Of a DNA stretch of 64,000 nt, positions 60,465 to 64,000 are shown piece by piece (the first letter of the stretch is position 1; each line of letters opens with the position of its first letter). A program made the position numbers and the translations under genes. Below the pieces are notes generated by a model. It was not told where the DNA came from. It saw only the letters and a program-made list of their open reading frames with translations, and made no database searches. The DNA comes from Hymenobacter jeongseonensis (GTDB lineage Bacteria > Bacteroidota > Bacteroidia > Cytophagales > Hymenobacteraceae), in contig NZ_JADQDQ010000002.1 in NCBI RefSeq assembly GCF_015694725.1, forward strand, positions 558,001-622,000, read 5' to 3'.

Positions 60465-62810
60465 TTACTGCCCGGGGGCCGGGGACGCCTGCTGCGTGGG
60501 AGCAGCCGATTTGGCTGCCTGCTGCATGGGGTTGGCCGGCGCCTGCTGCTGCTGCTGGAAGAGCTCGAAGCGGGAGGCGGCGGGCTGGCGCGGGAAGGCG
60601 TTGTTGCTCAAATCGGTGTCGGCCGTCTGCTGGAACGGGTCGATGACGAAGGAAATGACCGGCTGCTTGGTGACGAGCACCTTGGTCACTTTCTCGTTGT
60701 TCTTGCGCCAGATTTCGGCCGGGATGGTCTGGATTTCTTTGCTGTTGTCGGCGTAGGTGAGCTGCACAATCACGGGCATGACCAGCCCGCCGACGTTGCG
60801 CAAGCTCAGCTCGTAGAAGTGCTGCTGCTGGCCCAGGCGCTGCTTCTGCTCCGGGCTCAGCCCGCCCAGGTAGGCCTGGTAGCGCTGCTGGTCGGCGGCC
60901 GTGACGGCCAGCGGGTTGTAGGCGTTGTAGAAGTCCTTGAGCTCGGGCTTCTCGTCCACCAGCGTGCGTTTCACATCCTGGGCGTTGCGCTGGGCCGAAA
61001 TCGAGGGCACCTGGGCGGCCTGCAGCTGCTGCAGGCGGGCCTTTTCCACGGCCGGGTCGCCCGTGCTCGGGGAGTAGGCCTTGACCGACTCGAGCGCCAG
61101 GTCGGTGCGGTCGGTGGTGTAGAACCAGCCGCGCCAGAACCAGTCCAGGTCCACGGCCGAGGCGTCTTCCATGGTGCGGAAGAAGTCGGCGGGCGTGGGG
61201 TGCTTGTAGGCCCAGCGCGTGGCGTAGGTCTTGAAGGCGTGGTCGAACAGCTCGCGGCCCATCACCGTCTCGCGCAGAATGTTCAGCGCCGTGGCGGGTT
61301 TGCCGTAGGCATTGTTGCCGAACTGCAGGGCCGACTCCGAGTTAATCATAATTGGCGACTGGAGCGACTTGTCCGTCATCATGTAGTTAACCATGTTGCG
61401 GGGTTCGCCGCGCGACGACGGGTAGTCCCGCTGCCACTCCTGCTCGGTGAGGTACTGCACGAAGGTGTTCAGGCCCTCGTCCATCCACGACCACTGCCGC
61501 TCGTCGGAGTTGATAATCATCGGAAAGAAGTTGTGCCCCACTTCGTGGATAATCACCGAAATCATTCCGTATTTCCGCTGGGCAGAATAGGTGCCGTCCT
61601 TCTCGGGCCGGCCGCCGTTGAAGCAAATCATCGGGTACTCCATGCCGCCCACCGGGCCGTGCACCGAGATGGCTACCGGGTACTCGTACGGTATGGTAAA
61701 TTTCGAATAGGTCTTGATGGTGTGCGCTACCACTTCGGTGGAGTACTGACCCCAGAGCGGGTTGCCCTCTTTGGGGTAGTAGCTCATGCACATCACGGGT
61801 TTGCCGTTCTGCTTAATCTGCATGGCATCCCAGATAAACTTGCGTGAGCTGGCCCAGGCAAAGTCGCGCACGTTCTTGGCGGCGAAGGTCCAGGTTTTGG
61901 TGCCTGTGGCACGCTTGGCTTCGGCACTCACGGCTTCGGCCTGGCTCACGATGAGCACCGGCTTCTTGGTGTTTTTGGCTTGCTCGAGGCGCTTTTGCTG
62001 GGTGGAGGTCAGGACCTGGGCGGCGTTTTGCAGCGTGCCGGTGGCGCCCACCACGTGGTCGGCGGGCGCGGTGATGCTCACCTTATAATCGCCGAAGGGC
62101 AGGGTGAATTCGCCTGTGCCCAAAAACTGCTTGTGCTGCCAGCCTTGGTTATCCGAATACACCGCCATGCGCGGGTAAAACTGCGCGATTTCGTAGAGGT
62201 AGTTCTTGTCGCCAGGAAAGTACTCGTAGCCGCTGCGCTGGTTTTCCTTCAGCTGGTCGTTGATGTTGTAATGCCACTTCACGTTGAAAGCGAAGGCTTG
62301 GCCGGGGCGCAACGGCGTGGGCAAATCCACGCGCATCATGGTGTGGTTGACCACGGTTTTGAGCGTTTTGCCGTCTTTGCCGGTCACGCTTTCAATCTTG
62401 AAACCGCCGTCGAAATCCGATAGCATGGCTTCTACCGATTGGAACGGCATGCGGTCCTGCAACTGGCTCACCTCCGTGGCCTTGGTGATGGAGTTTTTGT
62501 CCAGAATGTTCTGGTCGAGCTGGACCCAGAGGTAGGGCAGCACGTCGGGCGAGAGGTTGGTGTAGGTGATGGTCTCGCGGCCGGTGATGGCCTGCTTGGC
62601 GTCGTCGAGTGTGACTTTGATGTCGTAGTCGGCCCGCTGCTGCCAGTAGTCCTTGCCCGGCGCCCCACTGGCCGTGCGGTACGAGTTGGGCGACGGCAGC
62701 ACGGTTTCGAGCTGCGCGAATTTGTCGGTACCCGAGTTAGTGTTCTGGGCTAAAGCAGGTTGCACACCGACCAAAGCCAGCACCAAGCCGGCAAATAGAA
62801 AACGACGCAT
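60465..62810 (-). CDS. Secreted M1-like metallopeptidase
   Basis: The 781-residue protein has a signal peptide (LFAGLVLALVGVQPALAQ). The zinc site is H432-E-V-G-H436 with E455, again HExxH-x18-E, and the substrate motif is GGMEY (398-402) in place of GAMEN. It lacks the HEAT-like C-terminal domain of the other M1 protein and ends in a Gln/Pro/Ala-rich tail (FQQQQQAPANPMQQAAK). This fits the shorter M1 group of Bacteroidota. Activity on peptides is likely. ATG at 62810 directly precedes the signal; 62897 would add 29 unlikely residues. Confidence 0.93.
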   Translation of the reverse strand: MRRFLFAGLVLALVGVQPALAQNTNSGTDKFAQLETVLPSPNSYRTASGAPGKDYWQQRADYDIKVTLDDAKQAITGRETITYTNLSPDVLPYLWVQLDQNILDKNSITKATEVSQLQDRMPFQSVEAMLSDFDGGFKIESVTGKDGKTLKTVVNHTMMRVDLPTPLRPGQAFAFNVKWHYNINDQLKENQRSGYEYFPGDKNYLYEIAQFYPRMAVYSDNQGWQHKQFLGTGEFTLPFGDYKVSITAPADHVVGATGTLQNAAQVLTSTQQKRLEQAKNTKKPVLIVSQAEAVSAEAKRATGTKTWTFAAKNVRDFAWASSRKFIWDAMQIKQNGKPVMCMSYYPKEGNPLWGQYSTEVVAHTIKTYSKFTIPYEYPVAISVHGPVGGMEYPMICFNGGRPEKDGTYSAQRKYGMISVIIHEVGHNFFPMIINSDERQWSWMDEGLNTFVQYLTEQEWQRDYPSSRGEPRNMVNYMMTDKSLQSPIMINSESALQFGNNAYGKPATALNILRETVMGRELFDHAFKTYATRWAYKHPTPADFFRTMEDASAVDLDWFWRGWFYTTDRTDLALESVKAYSPSTGDPAVEKARLQQLQAAQVPSISAQRNAQDVKRTLVDEKPELKDFYNAYNPLAVTAADQQRYQAYLGGLSPEQKQRLGQQQHFYELSLRNVGGLVMPVIVQLTYADNSKEIQTIPAEIWRKNNEKVTKVLVTKQPVISFVIDPFQQTADTDLSNNAFPRQPAASRFELFQQQQQAPANPMQQAAKSAAPTQQASPAPGQ

Positions 62811-62862
62811 GAGAAAATGATGAGGAGAAAAAAGCTGAAAACACGAAGGCAAACAATGTCGG

Positions 62863-62870
62863 CGAAGATA
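62863..62870 (-). promoter_or_regulatory. Candidate -7 element for the M1-like gene
   Basis: The minus strand reads TATCTTCG (TAnnTTCG) 53 bases before the start. The possible -33 TTG is 24 bases further, a little longer than usual. Confidence 0.35.
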
Positions 62871-62993
62871 CACCAGAGGTTGCGGAGGGCAGGCCAATCA
62901 GGTGTCCGTTGGGCTGAATTTTATCTGCTGACACGCCGCGCTCTAAGCGACTGGAAATCATGCTGGATACTCAGGAGCACTAAGCTGCCGGCA

Positions 62994-63590
62994 TCAGGGC
63001 CACAATAGCTGGAGCAGCAACACGGTGGCAATGCCCAAGGCCGCGCCGCTGGTGGTGAGCAACCAATCGCGACGCGCCACCCCCAGGCCACGCAGCAGCA
63101 GCAATCCTGCCAGCAAAATGGCCACCACAATGAGCACCTGACCCAACTCGACGCCTACATTGAAAGCGAGCAACTCCAACACGGGCCGGCTGGTTGCCCC
63201 GAGCAACGACTGCAGGTAGTTGGAGAAGCCAAGGCCGTGAATGAGGCCAAAGCCCAAGGCCAGCGCATTGGGCGCGGCAGCCAGCACCGCTGGTGCCCGC
63301 GGCGTTAGCACGCGGTTGGCTCCGCGCATGTTGAGCACAGCCGTGACCATGATGGTCACTGGAATCAGCGCTTCGATAACCGCGGGATTGAAGGCTACCA
63401 CGCCGAGCGTGGCTAGAGCCAGCGTAAGCGAGTGCCCCACCGTGAAGCTGGTGACCAGGGCCAGCACTCGGCGCCAGTCGGCCAACACATATGGCGCGCA
63501 CAGAGCCAGCAGAAACGTGAGGTGGTCGGCAGCCCGCGGTGTGCAGATGTGCAAGAACCCCAGTTGCAGGTACGTTTGAAAAACAGACAT
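62994..63590 (-). CDS. HupE/UreJ-like membrane protein
   Basis: The 198-residue protein has about six membrane helices. The opening FQTYLQLGFLHICTPRAADHLTFLLALC matches the HupE/UreJ_2 group, with the histidines of the first and second helices (GFLHI, ADHLTF) and a later FGLIHGLGFSNYL. HupE/UreJ proteins are linked to nickel or cobalt uptake, but function of this subgroup is not proven. ATG at 63590 (MSVFQTYLQ) is used; 63605 would add five residues. No urease or hydrogenase gene is nearby. Confidence 0.88.
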   Translation of the reverse strand: MSVFQTYLQLGFLHICTPRAADHLTFLLALCAPYVLADWRRVLALVTSFTVGHSLTLALATLGVVAFNPAVIEALIPVTIMVTAVLNMRGANRVLTPRAPAVLAAAPNALALGFGLIHGLGFSNYLQSLLGATSRPVLELLAFNVGVELGQVLIVVAILLAGLLLLRGLGVARRDWLLTTSGAALGIATVLLLQLLWP

Positions 63591-64000
63591 TCCTAAAAAT
63601 CCCATTGAATAGCGGGCGGTAGGGCGAAGGTCGGGTTTTTCCCGAACTGTGTATTTGCGCTGCCAACAGCAACCAGCAAACTAGCCGCCGCGCTGTATGT
63701 ACCTCAGCAGAAACGTTGCCAAACACCAAACATAAACCCTTGTTTATTAATAAAATATAATAATAAATCTGACTTTAAGTCGCAGTAGCATCTCTACCGA
63801 GGTGATGTAGTGACAAACTAAAAGTTTGAAAACTTCTGACTTTTCAAACCCATTACACGCAGCTCCAAAGTGCATTCCCCAAAGCAAAAACAATGGAATT
63901 TCCATCAACACGAGGTAAATAATTCAGACTTTATAGTGAACCCCGCCCCATTTGGAGACCGGTGAGTGGGCCTCTTACTTCGCCCCATCATTCACCGCAT
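63591..64000. other. Non-coding region at the right edge
   Basis: No gene was recognised. 63730-63780 is very AT-rich. AGCATCTCTACCG at 63786-63798 equals part of the GTCATGC hairpin arms and may be a fragment of that repeat. Confidence 0.5.

Overview
The window looks like chromosome from a GC-rich member of the Bacteroidota (Cytophagales), most like Hymenobacter or a close relative. This rests on several signs. Start regions carry the Bacteroidota -7 promoter element TAnnTTTG or TAnnTTCG and mostly lack Shine-Dalgarno sequences. The tmRNA tag ends in YAMAA. The gene content is typical: DUF4097, DUF5916, DUF1684, MacB-type ABC exporters under an NtrC-like regulator, and many secreted M1 and M16 peptidases. 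No database search was run, so the genus is an inference.

Layout. 1-4.8 kb: the 5' part of a secreted M16 peptidase gene and dnaX, both on the minus strand. 5.0-6.6 kb: ssrA (tmRNA), an AT-rich tract, a small lipoprotein gene and a decayed second copy of the tmRNA 3' end, which looks like an integration scar. 6.7-17.7 kb: a small secreted protein; a minus-strand adaptor/ATPase/permease/permease export locus; and a divergent response regulator/histidine kinase pair that probably controls it. 17.8-21.7 kb: an overlapping DUF3037/HipA-like kinase pair and a DUF5916 outer-membrane protein. 22.0-28.8 kb: two successive copies of one module (ECF sigma factor, zinc-finger anti-sigma factor with HEAT repeats, and two secreted DUF4097 proteins). 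Each copy is preceded by the same putative promoter, CTGTAAC-N17-GT. 29-42 kb: small secreted proteins, uvsE, a metallophosphoesterase, radC, a TPR lipoprotein, an M1 peptidase, a DUF1684 protein and an MBL-fold protein. 42.3-57.3 kb: pheT, three tandem M16 peptidase genes, then a coiled-coil protein, zapA and rny. 57.4-64 kb: a cell-wall amidase, an aminotransferase, a cytochrome b, a second M1-like peptidase and a HupE/UreJ-like membrane protein.

Themes. Most of the accessory content concerns the cell envelope: four M16 and two M1 peptidases, four DUF4097 proteins, two sigma/anti-sigma pairs and one regulated exporter. Non-coding structure is also rich. A dispersed hairpin family (GTCATGC...GCATGAC) occupies at least five gaps, three of them inside the duplicated sigma region. 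Five secreted proteins, three of them M16 peptidases, end in similar lysine-alternating tails (KxKxK). No CRISPR array, transposase gene, rRNA or ordinary tRNA gene was seen.
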